Positions 35,915 to 43,477 of a stretch of 43,477 nt of DNA are shown here, one piece after another (position 1 is the first letter of the stretch; each line of letters begins with the position of its first letter). The notes beneath the pieces were generated by a model. That model saw only the letters and a list, made by a program, of their open reading frames with translations, was not told the DNA's origin and searched no databases. This DNA comes from Clostridia bacterium. Lineage in GTDB: Bacteria > Bacillota > Clostridia > Christensenellales > UBA1242. A program made the position numbers and the translations under genes. The stretch spans positions 1 to 43,477 of the forward strand of contig JAQVWL010000007.1 in the NCBI GenBank assembly GCA_028709705.1, read 5' to 3'.

Positions 35915-36256
35915 GTGAATATTGTAGACATTATAGAAAAAGAAAATGAAAAAAAAGATGCCCCAATGGTAAATGTTGGTGACACTGTAAAAGTTTTCTA
36001 TAAAATCAAAGAAGGCGAAAAAGAAAGAATTCAAGCCTATGAAGGTGTTGTTATTGCCAAAAAGAACGGCAGTGTTAGGGAATCTTTCACAGTTAGAAGA
36101 GTTTCTTTTGGTGTTGGAATAGAAAGAACATTTCCTGTTCATTCTCCACTTATTGACCACGTTGATGTGGTTAGAAAGGGTAGTCCACGCAGAGCAAAAC
36201 TTTACTATGTTAGAAACCTAACCGGCAAAGCAGCAAAAATCAAAGGTTCAAACTAA
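35915..36256 (+). CDS. rplS: Large-subunit ribosomal protein L19
   Basis: Structural protein of the 50S subunit near the 30S interface. The 113 residues match throughout: [58 protein letters not shown], then [26 protein letters not shown]. The start codon is GTG 35915 after a strong AGGAGG; it begins [10 protein letters not shown] as expected, and no ATG nearby fits. It is monocistronic here, without the rpsP-rimM-trmD genes that often precede it, and is framed by its own promoter, leader and terminator. Confidence 0.97.
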   Translation: MNIVDIIEKENEKKDAPMVNVGDTVKVFYKIKEGEKERIQAYEGVVIAKKNGSVRESFTVRRVSFGVGIERTFPVHSPLIDHVDVVRKGSPRRAKLYYVRNLTGKAAKIKGSN

Positions 36257-36263
36257 AAAAAAT

Positions 36264-36302
36264 CTTCCATTTAACTTAAAAGTTGAAAGGAAGTTTTTTT
36301 TT
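36264..36302. terminator. Bidirectional terminator between convergent rplS and the zinc-ribbon gene
   Basis: Arms 36264-36275 and 36282-36293 pair over 12 positions with one mismatch and one wobble, with a 6-nt loop. A run of nine T follows on the plus strand, and eight A precede it, serving the minus-strand gene. Confidence 0.88.
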
Positions 36303-36307
36303 ATTCT

Positions 36308-37006
36308 TTATACAAAATAAATAATTCTGTTGCAGTTTTCACATTCAAGAAAACCATCTTTTTTTAGTTTTTCAATTTGACCAGAAGGGAGTTCCATCAT
36401 ACAACCACCGCAAGAATTTGAATTTACTGCCACAAAAATAGGGAAAAGTTTGTCTTGCCTTTTTGCTTTATATCTATTCAAAACTTTTGGTTCAATGCTT
36501 TTTTCCATTTCTTTTAGTTCTTGTGCCAAAGCATTTATTTGCGGTTGTATTGTTTCAAGTTGAGTGTTAAATTTTTCTTTGTGAATTTTATGTTTTTCTC
36601 TTGCAATGTTATATCTTTTTTTTGTGTTGTCAAAATCTGCCAAAATAGCGTTGATTTTGTCCGCTTGTTGCAAAAGTTTCTTTTCCAAAATGTTCAAGTT
36701 TGTTGAAATGTTGTTTGCCAATTTCATTATATCGTTGATTTCATTTTCTGTTAATTTATCAACTTCTTTTCTGTTCAATGTTTCATATGTTTTTATATTA
36801 TCTTCATAATTTTTTTTCATATTGTTGTATTGCAACAAAGTTTCTTCCGCTTCTTTTTCAAGCATTGCAGATGTATTTTGAGATTCTTTTACCAATTCAA
36901 CCAAATTATCCAAAATTTTTTTGTCTGCACTTTCGTTCAAAGTTCGTTCAAGTTTTATAATTTCAAAGTCTTTGGTCTGATAGTCCAAAATTTTTTTTAT
37001 ATCCAT
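36308..37006 (-). CDS. Coiled-coil protein with C-terminal C4 zinc ribbon
   Basis: 232 residues. A long charged coiled coil fills most of the protein, and the C-terminus carries two cysteine pairs, CGGC (in NSCGGCMMELPSGQ) and CENC, forming the C4 zinc-ribbon of the widespread CT398/zf-RING_7-type family. Family members are thought to act in nucleic-acid or protein-complex assembly, but no function is established. The start at MDIKKIL (37006) was chosen over a longer frame because an AAGGAG site lies just upstream of it. It follows rpoD on the same strand by 36 nt and has a candidate promoter of its own over the rpoD stop. Confidence 0.82.
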   Translation of the reverse strand: MDIKKILDYQTKDFEIIKLERTLNESADKKILDNLVELVKESQNTSAMLEKEAEETLLQYNNMKKNYEDNIKTYETLNRKEVDKLTENEINDIMKLANNISTNLNILEKKLLQQADKINAILADFDNTKKRYNIAREKHKIHKEKFNTQLETIQPQINALAQELKEMEKSIEPKVLNRYKAKRQDKLFPIFVAVNSNSCGGCMMELPSGQIEKLKKDGFLECENCNRIIYFV

Positions 37007-37030
37007 TTTTTCTCCTTTTCTTGTAAAGCA

Positions 37031-37059
37031 ATTATAACACAATTAATCACGGTAGTCTA
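37031..37059 (-). promoter_or_regulatory. Possible internal promoter for the zinc-ribbon gene
   Basis: On the minus strand TAGACT (37059-37054), 17-bp spacer, TATAAT (37036-37031), with a TG-extended -10. The -35 lies inside the end of rpoD. Confidence 0.5.
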
Positions 37060-38101
37060 CAAGTTTTTTGGAACGGGTAGGGTGGCGTAGTTTTCTTAAT
37101 GCCTTTGCTTCAATCTGCCTTATTCTTTCTCTTGTTACATTAAACTCTCTGCCAACTTCTTCAAGCGTTCTTGTGCGGTTGTCATCAAGCCCGTATCTCA
37201 TTTTTATCACTTTTTGTTCTCTGGGTGTCAAAGTTTCAATAATAGAAAATAATTGTTCTTTTAGCATATTTTCGCTAACCGATTCCATTGGCGATTTTAT
37301 AGTTTCATCTTCAATAAAGTCGGCAATTTTGCTGTCTTCTTCTTCGCCAACAGGGTTTTCAAGCGAAATAGGTTCTTGTGCAATTTTTTGAATTTCGCTA
37401 ACTTTTTCTTCGGGTATTCCCATTGCTTCTGAAAGTTCTGAAACTGTTGGGTCTCTGCCCAATTTTTGAAGCAGAGTTCTTGTTGTGCGTGTAAGTTTGT
37501 GGATAGTTTCCACCATATGCACAGGTATTCTTATTGTTCTTGCTTGGTCCGCCATTGCTCTTGTGATTGACTGTCTAATCCACCAAGTTGCATAAGTAGA
37601 AAACCTAAAACCTTTTGTGTAATCAAACTTTTCAACCGCTTTCAAAAGCCCCATATTACCTTCTTGAATAAGGTCCAAAAAGTGCATATTGGACCTGCCA
37701 ATATACCTTTTTGCAATGCTAACAACTAGCCTTAAATTGCATTCAGAAAGTTTTGAACGCGCAACCAAGTCGCCTTCGCCCGCCCTTTTTGCCAAGTCCA
37801 ATTCTTCTTCGCCTGTCAAAAGTGGAGATTTGCCAATTTCTTTCAAATATACTTTTACGGGGTCGTTGACGGTGACATTGATTTGTGAAACTATGTTGTC
37901 CATATTTTCAATAGTTTCGGGTGTTGGGTTTTTAATAATTCTTATATCCATATCTTCAAGTTTTTTTATAACATCATCAATATCTTTTGCTGTTGCTTCG
38001 TATTTTAACATTCTAAAATAGATATCTTCTTCATTAATAGAGCCCTTTTTTTGCCCCATTTCCACAAATTTTTTTATTTCATTTTCAATTTTTTCTTTCA
38101 T
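37043..38101 (-). CDS. rpoD: Primary RNA polymerase sigma factor (RpoD/SigA)
   Basis: Housekeeping sigma factor. A short acidic region 1.1-like N-terminus is followed by region 1.2 ([21 protein letters not shown]), region 2 with the -10 recognition and melting helix ([35 protein letters not shown]), region 3, and region 4 with the -35 helix-turn-helix ([30 protein letters not shown]). At 352 residues it is close to Firmicute SigA (about 370). ATG 38101 lies 3 nt after the dnaG stop, with AGGGAG inside the end of dnaG, so translation is probably coupled. The consensus promoters across this window fit this factor. Confidence 0.97.
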   Translation of the reverse strand: MKEKIENEIKKFVEMGQKKGSINEEDIYFRMLKYEATAKDIDDVIKKLEDMDIRIIKNPTPETIENMDNIVSQINVTVNDPVKVYLKEIGKSPLLTGEEELDLAKRAGEGDLVARSKLSECNLRLVVSIAKRYIGRSNMHFLDLIQEGNMGLLKAVEKFDYTKGFRFSTYATWWIRQSITRAMADQARTIRIPVHMVETIHKLTRTTRTLLQKLGRDPTVSELSEAMGIPEEKVSEIQKIAQEPISLENPVGEEEDSKIADFIEDETIKSPMESVSENMLKEQLFSIIETLTPREQKVIKMRYGLDDNRTRTLEEVGREFNVTRERIRQIEAKALRKLRHPTRSKKLVDYRD

Positions 38102-38104
38102 AAA

Positions 38105-39886
38105 TTATAAACTCCCTAAATTTTTATTCATTAGTTGCTGATTGATTTTGTTTATTTCAAACAAAATATTTTTTCTATTTTCTTGTAATTTTTCTTCTGA
38201 ATATTGTTTACTTAATACACTTTTTTTAAACTTTAACTCGCTTTCAACAACAAGCCAAAGACATTCATTAAAGTATTTTTCTTGATTTTCAATAATCTTA
38301 AAATCAAAGTTGATAATATCTTTTATATTTGGTTCATTGTCAATATCAAACTCATCAAACAAGCAAGAAATTATCAATTTTTTGTTTGCTTTTTTCTTGT
38401 CCAAAATCAAGTTATAAAGTTTTTTTAGAGTTGGGTTTGATATGTAAGGTTCAATATTACTTTCAAAATTTACAAAAGATTTGTCTGTCAAATAACACGC
38501 CAAAACATATTTGATTGCTTTTGTTGTTGCATCTTTTTCGCTGGTTAAAGGTTCAACTTCTTTCTCGCTAGTTGTTTTTGTTTGTGAAGTATTTGTCAAA
38601 TCTCGCCTTAAAATGTCTATCGGGATTTTTGTCAAGTTTTTTATTTCGTTCAAATAAATTTCTTGCTCTGCGTTTGCGGAAAGTGTGGAAATTTCTTTCA
38701 AACAATTTTTAACAAATTTAGATTTTTCATCATTTTTGCTTATGTCATATTGCAGTTTTATCAAATGTATTTTAAATGCCATAGGTGCAATTGCATTTTT
38801 GATTAAATCTTTCAATGCTTCGCTTCCGTTGTTTTGCAAAAACTCATCAGGGTCTTGCTTGTTTGGAAGAACAACAACTTTAATGTTAAGCCCAGAATTT
38901 TCAAAAACACCCAAAGCTCGAAGTGTTGCTTTTTGCCCCGCACTATCGCCATCAAGGCACAAAACAATGTTGTCAACAAACCGCTTTAAATCTCGAATAT
39001 GGTCTTTTGTGATTGCAGTGCCAAGGCACGCAACTGTGTTTTCAAAACCATAGCGGTGCATTGTGATAACATCAAATTGCCCTTCAACCAAAATGATTTC
39101 GCCAAGTTCGCCACTTTGTTTAAGTTTTTTTATCAGATTTATGCCATAAATTGTTTTGCTTTTGTCAAAAACAAGTGTTGCAGAAGTGTTTTTATATTTC
39201 ATAATGCCAGAATTTTTTAAATCTCGCCCGCTAAAACCAATACAGTCGCCCATCGTGTTAACAATGGGGAACACCAATCTTTCGGCTAAAAAGTCATAAG
39301 GTTTTCCACTTTTGCTAATCTCGCAAACGCCAGACAATTTTAGTTCTTCGTTTGAAAACCCTTTTTCTTTCAAAAAATTGACAATTTGAAAAGGGTCAAC
39401 GCTATATCCAAGTTCAAAATCTTCAAGTTCTTTTTTTGTTACTTTTCTTTTTTTGATATATTCTTGTGCAAGTTTTGCTTCGGGTAAGTAAATATTTTTT
39501 TTGTAAAACTCTTTTGCCAAGTTTAAAATTTCCAAACTTCTGTCTTTGATTTTTTTGTTTTTTATGTATTGGTCATTGTTTTCAAAAACGGGCAGTTCCA
39601 TTCCCACATTTTCGGCAAGAAATTTGATTGCTTCGGCATATTCCATATTTTCGTATTTTCGCAAAAATGTGATAACGTCGCCCGACTCGCCACAGCCGAA
39701 GCAGTGATAAAATTGTTCGTACTCATTAATGCAAAAGGAAGGGGTTTTTTCGTGGTGAAAAGGGCAACACCCCCAAAAATTCTTTCCTTTCTTGTCAAGC
39801 CGAACATATTTTGAAATTATAGAAACAATGTCATTTTTTGATTTTAACTTTTCAATAAAGTCTTGTCCATATAAGTTTTCTTTCAT
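38105..39886 (-). CDS. dnaG: DNA primase DnaG
   Basis: Synthesises RNA primers at the replication fork. From ATG 39886 (593 residues) it has the CHC2 zinc finger with C41, H44, C62 and C65 (CPFHHEKTPSF, YHCFGCG), the primase core, the TOPRIM motifs EGQFDVI and LDGDSAGQ, and a C-terminal region for DnaB binding. The longer frame from TTG 39901 is rejected because AAGGA lies between the two starts. It is the middle gene of the rpsU-dnaG-rpoD operon, with a terminator-like hairpin before it that would lower its expression relative to rpsU. Confidence 0.96.
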   Translation of the reverse strand: MKENLYGQDFIEKLKSKNDIVSIISKYVRLDKKGKNFWGCCPFHHEKTPSFCINEYEQFYHCFGCGESGDVITFLRKYENMEYAEAIKFLAENVGMELPVFENNDQYIKNKKIKDRSLEILNLAKEFYKKNIYLPEAKLAQEYIKKRKVTKKELEDFELGYSVDPFQIVNFLKEKGFSNEELKLSGVCEISKSGKPYDFLAERLVFPIVNTMGDCIGFSGRDLKNSGIMKYKNTSATLVFDKSKTIYGINLIKKLKQSGELGEIILVEGQFDVITMHRYGFENTVACLGTAITKDHIRDLKRFVDNIVLCLDGDSAGQKATLRALGVFENSGLNIKVVVLPNKQDPDEFLQNNGSEALKDLIKNAIAPMAFKIHLIKLQYDISKNDEKSKFVKNCLKEISTLSANAEQEIYLNEIKNLTKIPIDILRRDLTNTSQTKTTSEKEVEPLTSEKDATTKAIKYVLACYLTDKSFVNFESNIEPYISNPTLKKLYNLILDKKKANKKLIISCLFDEFDIDNEPNIKDIINFDFKIIENQEKYFNECLWLVVESELKFKKSVLSKQYSEEKLQENRKNILFEINKINQQLMNKNLGSL

Positions 39887-39960
39887 TTTTTTCCTTATCA
39901 AAATAATCTTCTAAATCTTTTATTCGACAGTACTTGTTGTTTACCTTTATTTTTTTAAAA

Positions 39961-39992
39961 TAAAATAAAAAAGGCACTTTCGTGCTTTTTGT
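39961..39992 (-). terminator. Partial terminator between rpsU and dnaG
   Basis: On the minus strand AAAAGCAC, GAAA tetraloop, GTGCCTTTTTT (stem with one A-C mismatch), starting at the rpsU stop codon. A terminator at this point is known in the homologous E. coli operon, where it reduces dnaG and rpoD expression. Confidence 0.75.
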
Positions 39993-40174
39993 TATTGATG
40001 CTTTCGCGCTTTCTTTCTTGCCGCTTCTTGTTTTAGTTTTTTTGCGACAGAAGGTTTGTGGTATGCTTCTTTTTTTCTTATATCGCCAATAATGCCGTCT
40101 TTTTGGCATTTGCGTTTAAATCTTTTTAAAGCACTTTCCAAAGTTTCGTTTTCGCCAACTTTTACTGTTGTCAT
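39992..40174 (-). CDS. rpsU: Small-subunit ribosomal protein S21
   Basis: Sixty residues, full length for S21. [28 protein letters not shown] is the family signature, followed by [27 protein letters not shown]21 assists mRNA binding during initiation by the 30S subunit. A strong site, AGGTGGTGA, precedes the ATG. First gene of the macromolecular synthesis operon; a consensus promoter lies about 40 nt upstream. Confidence 0.97.
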   Translation of the reverse strand: MTTVKVGENETLESALKRFKRKCQKDGIIGDIRKKEAYHKPSVAKKLKQEAARKKARKHQ

Positions 40175-40212
40175 TCTTTCATCACCACCTTTCAGTTTAT
40201 AAATGTGAAATC

Positions 40213-40241
40213 ATTATATATTACAAACAAAAAAAAGTCAA
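40213..40241 (-). promoter_or_regulatory. Sigma-A promoter for the rpsU-dnaG-rpoD operon
   Basis: On the minus strand TTGACT (40241-40236), 17-bp spacer, TATAAT (40218-40213). The start is expected near 40206, giving a leader of about 32 nt. Confidence 0.8.
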
Positions 40242-40282
40242 TAAAAAATATTGATTTTTCTTAATTGATTTATTTTAAAAAA

Positions 40283-40312
40283 TTACCAAGATGTTCTGTT
40301 TTCCATTTTCAT
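40283..40312 (-). other. Possible nine-residue mini-ORF downstream of mtaB
   Basis: ATG-AAA-ATG-GAA and so on encodes MKMENRTSW followed by TAA, with GGGGG 5 nt before the ATG. It lies in the 213-nt gap between mtaB and rpsU, where I see no other gene and no clear mtaB terminator. It could be chance, a remnant, or a small translated peptide. Confidence 0.2.
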
Positions 40313-40387
40313 ATTAACCCCCAAAAATTTTGTTTGATATTAATTTTTTGTTAAATAGTTTGTAACTTCAGCCACTTTCCTGATCTA

Positions 40388-41665
40388 TCATAATAAACCT
40401 CCAATAACCCCATCTTTGTTTCTGCCTTTAATTTTAACTCTAATAATATTATATGGCATTTCTTTTAAGTCGTCAACAAAAACCTTAACATAATTTTCTG
40501 AATGGCCCACATAAAAAGTGCCATTTTTTTCTTCAACAATCACCGAAAGCGTTTTGCCTATTTGCTTTTTGTTGTAATTTCTGTTGTTTTTTTCGTTTAT
40601 TTTTGCAAGTTTTTTCGCCCTTTCTTTAATAATATTGCCGTCCACAATAAAATATGCCTTGTTTGTTTTCAAAGCCAGCAACTTATCGGCTGTTGTTCCG
40701 CTTCGGCGAGAGTATGGAAATATGTGCATATATGCGAACTTGCATTTCTTAATAGTTTTAATTGTTTCTTCAAACTCTTTGTCAGTTTCGCCGGGGAAAC
40801 CCACAATAATGTCGGTTGTTATATTTGCGTTTTTAAAGTGTTTTCTTATTTTTTTAACAGCCAAAACAAAATCATTGCTAGTGTAGTTCCTGTTCATTCT
40901 TTTCAAAACGCTTGTAGACCCGCTTTGCATTGAAAGGTGAAAATGCGGGCAAAAGTTTTTCAAGTTTTTCAAAGTTTTCACAAACTCGTCAGTTATCATT
41001 GTTGGTTCCATTGAACCAAGTTGAACTCTAATGCTATAATTTTCAAGTTGTTTTAGCAGTTCCAAAATTCCGGGATTGTCATCAATTTTGAAATCAGAAA
41101 TATCGATTCCGCTTAAAACAATCTCCTTGACCCCTGTTTGCATTAATGTTTCAACTTCTTTTAAAATGCTGAGTATATCTCTTGACCTACTTCGCCCGCG
41201 AATGTAGGGGATAATGCAATAAGAGCAAAAACGGTTGCAACCATCTTGAATTTTAACATATGCACGAGTGTTGCTTGAAGTTGAAATGCCAACATTTTCA
41301 TAAAAATCAGGAAATTTATCAATTTTTTTGCCCTTTTTGTTTAAATGCTCCAAAATACTTAATTTGTTTGCACTTCCACAAACAAAAAAAACATTTTTTA
41401 AATCTTTGAATTGGTCGGGGTTGTTTTGCGAAGCACAACCACAAACAAAAATTTTTGCGTTTGGGTTTAGTTTGTTAAATTTTGCAATCATTTGCCTTGA
41501 TTTTCTTTCCGCTTCGTTTGTAACCGCACAAGTGTTTAGCACATATATATCCGCTTCTTCTAAATTTGTTGTTGTTTCATATCCCAAATTTTTTAATGCT
41601 TCGCCAATTGTTTCGGTTTCATACTGGCTAACTTTGCACCCTAATGTTAATAAAACTGCTTTCAT
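40388..41665 (-). CDS. mtaB: tRNA ms2t6A methylthiotransferase MtaB
   Basis: Radical-SAM enzyme that adds a methylthio group to t6A37 in tRNAs reading ANN codons. The 425 residues show the MTTase N-terminal domain with cluster cysteines C10, C46 and C77 (LGCKVSQYETE, LNTCAVT, CGCASQ), the radical-SAM triad C143-x3-C147-x2-C150 (DGCNRFCSYC) with IPYIRGRSRSR, and a C-terminal TRAM-like region. GCKVSQYE and RSRD fit the MtaB (YqeV) group rather than MiaB or RimO. AGGAG precedes ATG 41665. It follows rsmE by 22 nt, so the two RNA-modification genes form an operon. Confidence 0.95.
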   Translation of the reverse strand: MKAVLLTLGCKVSQYETETIGEALKNLGYETTTNLEEADIYVLNTCAVTNEAERKSRQMIAKFNKLNPNAKIFVCGCASQNNPDQFKDLKNVFFVCGSANKLSILEHLNKKGKKIDKFPDFYENVGISTSSNTRAYVKIQDGCNRFCSYCIIPYIRGRSRSRDILSILKEVETLMQTGVKEIVLSGIDISDFKIDDNPGILELLKQLENYSIRVQLGSMEPTMITDEFVKTLKNLKNFCPHFHLSMQSGSTSVLKRMNRNYTSNDFVLAVKKIRKHFKNANITTDIIVGFPGETDKEFEETIKTIKKCKFAYMHIFPYSRRSGTTADKLLALKTNKAYFIVDGNIIKERAKKLAKINEKNNRNYNKKQIGKTLSVIVEEKNGTFYVGHSENYVKVFVDDLKEMPYNIIRVKIKGRNKDGVIGGLL

Positions 41666-41687
41666 ATTTTCTCCTGTATCATAAAAC

Positions 41688-42413
41688 TTAATTGTTTGTC
41701 AAAAAACTTAAATACCCAACAAGTGCTATTGTTGCAGTTTCTGTTCTCAAAATTCTTTTGCCTAGTGAAATTTTTTCAACTGCCAAAGTAGAAATAAAAT
41801 CATTTTCTCTTTCCGAAAATCCGCCCTCACTGCCAATAATTATTGCAATATTTTTTGAATTTATTATTTTTTCATTAATATTATTTATTTTATTTAAAAT
41901 AGAATTATTTTCATATAAAAATAAAATCAAATCATAATTCATTAAATATTTTTTTATATTTAATAAATTAATTGTTTCGCCAATTTCCAATGGTTTGCTT
42001 CTGCCACATTGCTTGCTTGCTTCTTTTGCAATTTTGTTTAAGCGTTCCATTTTTACTGCATTATTTTTTGCAATTGTAAATTCACTTTCAAAAGGTATTA
42101 TTTTGCTTGCCCCAAGTTCACTTATTTTTTGAATTATCATTTCAAGTTTTTCGCCCTTTGGAAGCCCTTGAAAAACTGTAATATTTGATTTTGGGTTTGA
42201 TAGGCAAATTTCTTTGCTGTCAATTTTTGCACTTGCAAAAGTTTTGGTTATGTCGACAACTGTGCAGTTGTAAATATAATCATCTCCGCACAAACAAACA
42301 ATTTTTTCGCCAATTTGTGTTCTCAAAACTTTTGACAAATGAAAAAACTCATCGCCCACAATTTGAATTGTTGCGTTTGACATATTTTCTTTGTCGACAA
42401 AAAATTTTTTCAT
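41688..42413 (-). CDS. rsmE: 16S rRNA m3U1498 methyltransferase RsmE
   Basis: SPOUT-family enzyme that methylates N3 of U1498 in 16S rRNA on the assembled 30S subunit. 241 residues: the N-terminal PUA-like domain begins MKKFFV and includes GDEFFHLSKVLR; the C-terminal trefoil-knot SAM site has IIIGSEGGFSERE and SLGKRILRTETA. The family N-terminus requires the start at 42413. This ATG has no Shine-Dalgarno site and sits exactly 7 nt past a perfect -10 box, so the mRNA is predicted to be leaderless. In many Firmicutes rsmE lies beside prmA and dnaJ; dnaJ is close here too, and mtaB follows. Confidence 0.95.
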   Translation of the reverse strand: MKKFFVDKENMSNATIQIVGDEFFHLSKVLRTQIGEKIVCLCGDDYIYNCTVVDITKTFASAKIDSKEICLSNPKSNITVFQGLPKGEKLEMIIQKISELGASKIIPFESEFTIAKNNAVKMERLNKIAKEASKQCGRSKPLEIGETINLLNIKKYLMNYDLILFLYENNSILNKINNINEKIINSKNIAIIIGSEGGFSERENDFISTLAVEKISLGKRILRTETATIALVGYLSFLTNN

Positions 42414-42419
42414 AAATAA

Positions 42420-42448
42420 ATTATATTACATTTTTATAGTTTTTTCAA
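42420..42448 (-). promoter_or_regulatory. Sigma-A promoter for rsmE-mtaB, predicted leaderless
   Basis: On the minus strand TTGAAA (42448-42443), 17-bp spacer, TATAAT (42425-42420). The A of ATG (42413) is 7 nt past the -10 box. Confidence 0.8.
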
Positions 42449-42454
42449 TTAAAT

Positions 42455-42488
42455 ATAATAAAAATAAAAAAAGCAAATTTTGCTTTTT
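42455..42488 (-). terminator. Terminator of the proline-rich tail-anchored protein gene
   Basis: AAAAAGC (42468-42474) and GCTTTTT (42482-42488) form a 7-bp stem with a 7-nt loop. On the minus strand a long U-rich tract follows; no such tract follows on the plus strand. Confidence 0.65.
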
Positions 42489-42544
42489 AAGTTTGAAGAC
42501 AAATGGCAATATAAACAAAAAAACAAAAAATGTTTTTTAAAATA

Positions 42545-42922
42545 TTAACCTGTATATGCCGCTGCACCTATTGCAAAGACAATAATAAAAAGAAGCATAA
42601 AAAATATTAATGGCACAAAAACCCAATACGCCCAAATTGGCAAGTCTTTTTTCTTGGTGTAGTCGTTTATCAAATCAATATTATAAATATTGTTTTTTGC
42701 AGTTGGATTAATATTTTGGTTTAAAATTTTTAAAGTGCTTGGCACTTCAATTTTGGTTTCAGTTTGAATTGTTTCCCAATTTGGTAATTCAGTTTCCTTT
42801 TTTGTTGTTGGTGTTTTGCTTGCAACCTTTTTTGTTGTTGCTTTTGGTGGTGGGGGAGGCAAGTCTGGTTTTGCAGTTGTTTTGGTTGTAATTTTTTTTG
42901 TTTTCAAATTTTCTTTTTCCAT
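42545..42922 (-). CDS. Proline/lysine/threonine-rich tail-anchored membrane protein, unrecognised
   Basis: 125 residues with no family I recognise. Residues 1-50 are low-complexity and basic (TKKITTKTTAK, then five consecutive prolines, then TKK-type repeats). A short, possibly folded segment follows (PNWETIQTETKIEVPSTL), and the C-terminus is a single hydrophobic segment (about residues 99-122, from IWAYWVFVPLIFF) ending AAYTG. With no signal peptide, the likely topology is a cytosolic N-terminus and a membrane-inserted tail. AAGGAG lies before ATG 42922, with a consensus promoter and its own terminator, so it is a single-gene unit between dnaJ and rsmE. Confidence 0.7.
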   Translation of the reverse strand: MEKENLKTKKITTKTTAKPDLPPPPPKATTKKVASKTPTTKKETELPNWETIQTETKIEVPSTLKILNQNINPTAKNNIYNIDLINDYTKKKDLPIWAYWVFVPLIFFMLLFIIVFAIGAAAYTG

Positions 42923-42959
42923 AAAAATTTCTCCTTAATTACAATAACTTTTATAATTT

Positions 42960-42988
42960 ATTATACTAACATAAATAATTTAAGTCAA
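42960..42988 (-). promoter_or_regulatory. Sigma-A promoter for the proline-rich tail-anchored protein gene
   Basis: On the minus strand TTGACT (42988-42983), 17-bp spacer, TATAAT (42965-42960). A leader of about 31 nt carries AAGGAG. Confidence 0.8.
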
Positions 42989-43060
42989 ACAATAAAGTCA
43001 ATTATTTTTTTGTCATAATATATTATATTTTAATTATGTATATGTAATAAAAGCAAAAAA

Positions 43061-43084
43061 AAGTCTTTCCCGAAGGAAAAACTT
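43061..43084. terminator. Terminator after dnaJ, UUCG-type loop
   Basis: Arms 43061-43070 and 43075-43084 pair over 10 positions with one mismatch around a 4-nt loop, which reads TTCG on the minus strand. U-rich tracts follow in both directions, so it could work either way; its clear client is dnaJ. Confidence 0.85.
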
Positions 43085-43477
43085 TTATTTTTTTTCTTTA
43101 AACTTTTTAAATTTTACAAAACTGTTTTCGTTGGTTTCTTTTTGCAAAATTTTTAAATGCTCTTTTGTTTTTTTGTCAAGCGAAGCGGGAAATTCTGCTT
43201 TTATTGTGATAAGCATATCTCCAAAAACTTCTCGATTTAGCATCTTGACACCTTTGTTTTTAAGTCGCATAACTGTGTTTGTTTGTGTAAGTTCAGGTAT
43301 TGTTAGTTCGTAAGTTCCGTTTATTGTAGGTATTTCAATTTTGTCGCCCAATATCAAAGTTGTGTAAGGAAGCCACAAATCAAGAAAAATATCTATGCCT
43401 TTTCTTACCAATATTTTGTGTGGCAAAATATTGATTTTTATGTTCAAATCGCCCGGTATTCCTTGTCTTGTTGGAGC
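43085..43477 (-). CDS. dnaJ: Chaperone DnaJ, C-terminal part (5' end outside window)
   Basis: Hsp40 co-chaperone that delivers clients to DnaK and stimulates its ATPase. The frame is open to the window edge and reads PTRQGIPGDLNIKINILPHKILVRKG, then LDLWLPYTTLILGDKIEIPTINGTYELTIPELTQTNTVMRLKNKGVKML and GDMLITIKAEFP, which is the second C-terminal beta domain and dimer end of DnaJ. An apparent start at 43447 is a TTG inside the domain. The J domain and zinc fingers must lie beyond the window. A DnaJ-like CbpA cannot be excluded without the zinc-finger region. Confidence 0.88.
   Translation of the reverse strand, partial: APTRQGIPGDLNIKINILPHKILVRKGIDIFLDLWLPYTTLILGDKIEIPTINGTYELTIPELTQTNTVMRLKNKGVKMLNREVFGDMLITIKAEFPASLDKKTKEHLKILQKETNENSFVKFKKFKEKK

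Noticed and set aside
37068-38021. Plus-strand open frames opposite rpoD (for example 37068-37391 and 37689-38021)
   Set aside because: They are reverse images of rpoD regions 1-4, with no independent support.

Overview
The window comes from a low-GC, spore-forming Firmicute, most likely an uncultured Clostridia-type gut lineage. The signs are an AT-rich sequence (roughly one third GC by eye), SpoIIID and a SpoIIQ-like protein, strong Shine-Dalgarno sites at many genes, consensus sigma-A promoters, and the rpsU-dnaG-rpoD operon. Translation uses the standard bacterial code. I see no rRNA, tRNA, CRISPR, insertion sequence, integrase or prophage gene.

Left part (1-8240): the 3' part of mfd, cut by the window edge, then a parvulin-type lipoprotein foldase, a multi-pass flippase-like membrane protein, a membrane-anchored protein with a possible TasA/camelysin-like domain, and a possible YwmB-like exported protein. 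These are followed by a SpoIIQ-like M23 protein, acyl carrier protein and spoIIID. ttcA (tRNA 2-thiocytidine synthesis) faces the other way. The YwmB-like/SpoIIQ/SpoIIID order recalls the ywmB-murAA-spoIID-spoIIQ-spoIIID neighbourhood of Bacillus, with murA and spoIID absent and acpP inserted.

Centre (8426-33707): two tandem, co-directional giant genes fill about 58% of the window. They encode lipoproteins of 5193 and 3222 residues, built from bacterial Ig-like domains and GLUG-type beta-helix modules. They share the same module order over about 3200 residues, so they look like paralogues from an old tandem duplication. The first has about 2000 extra residues, including an array of about 15 short GLUG-like repeats. 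They have one promoter upstream and a 31-nt gap with a Shine-Dalgarno site between them, so they are probably cotranscribed. Surface adhesion or matrix formation is the likely role, but this is inference.

Right part (33776-43477): a small anchored protein, a phosphohexomutase, and rplS behind a probable L19 leader RNA. On the minus strand lie a zinc-ribbon/coiled-coil protein, rpoD, dnaG and rpsU (macromolecular synthesis operon), then the rsmE-mtaB RNA modification pair, a proline-rich tail-anchored protein, and the 3' end of dnaJ.

Regulatory structure is unusually legible. A dozen promoter candidates have 17-18 bp spacers. Three of them (for the flippase-like gene, ttcA and rsmE) place the predicted transcription start on or within about 3 nt of the start codon, with no Shine-Dalgarno site, which suggests leaderless mRNAs.
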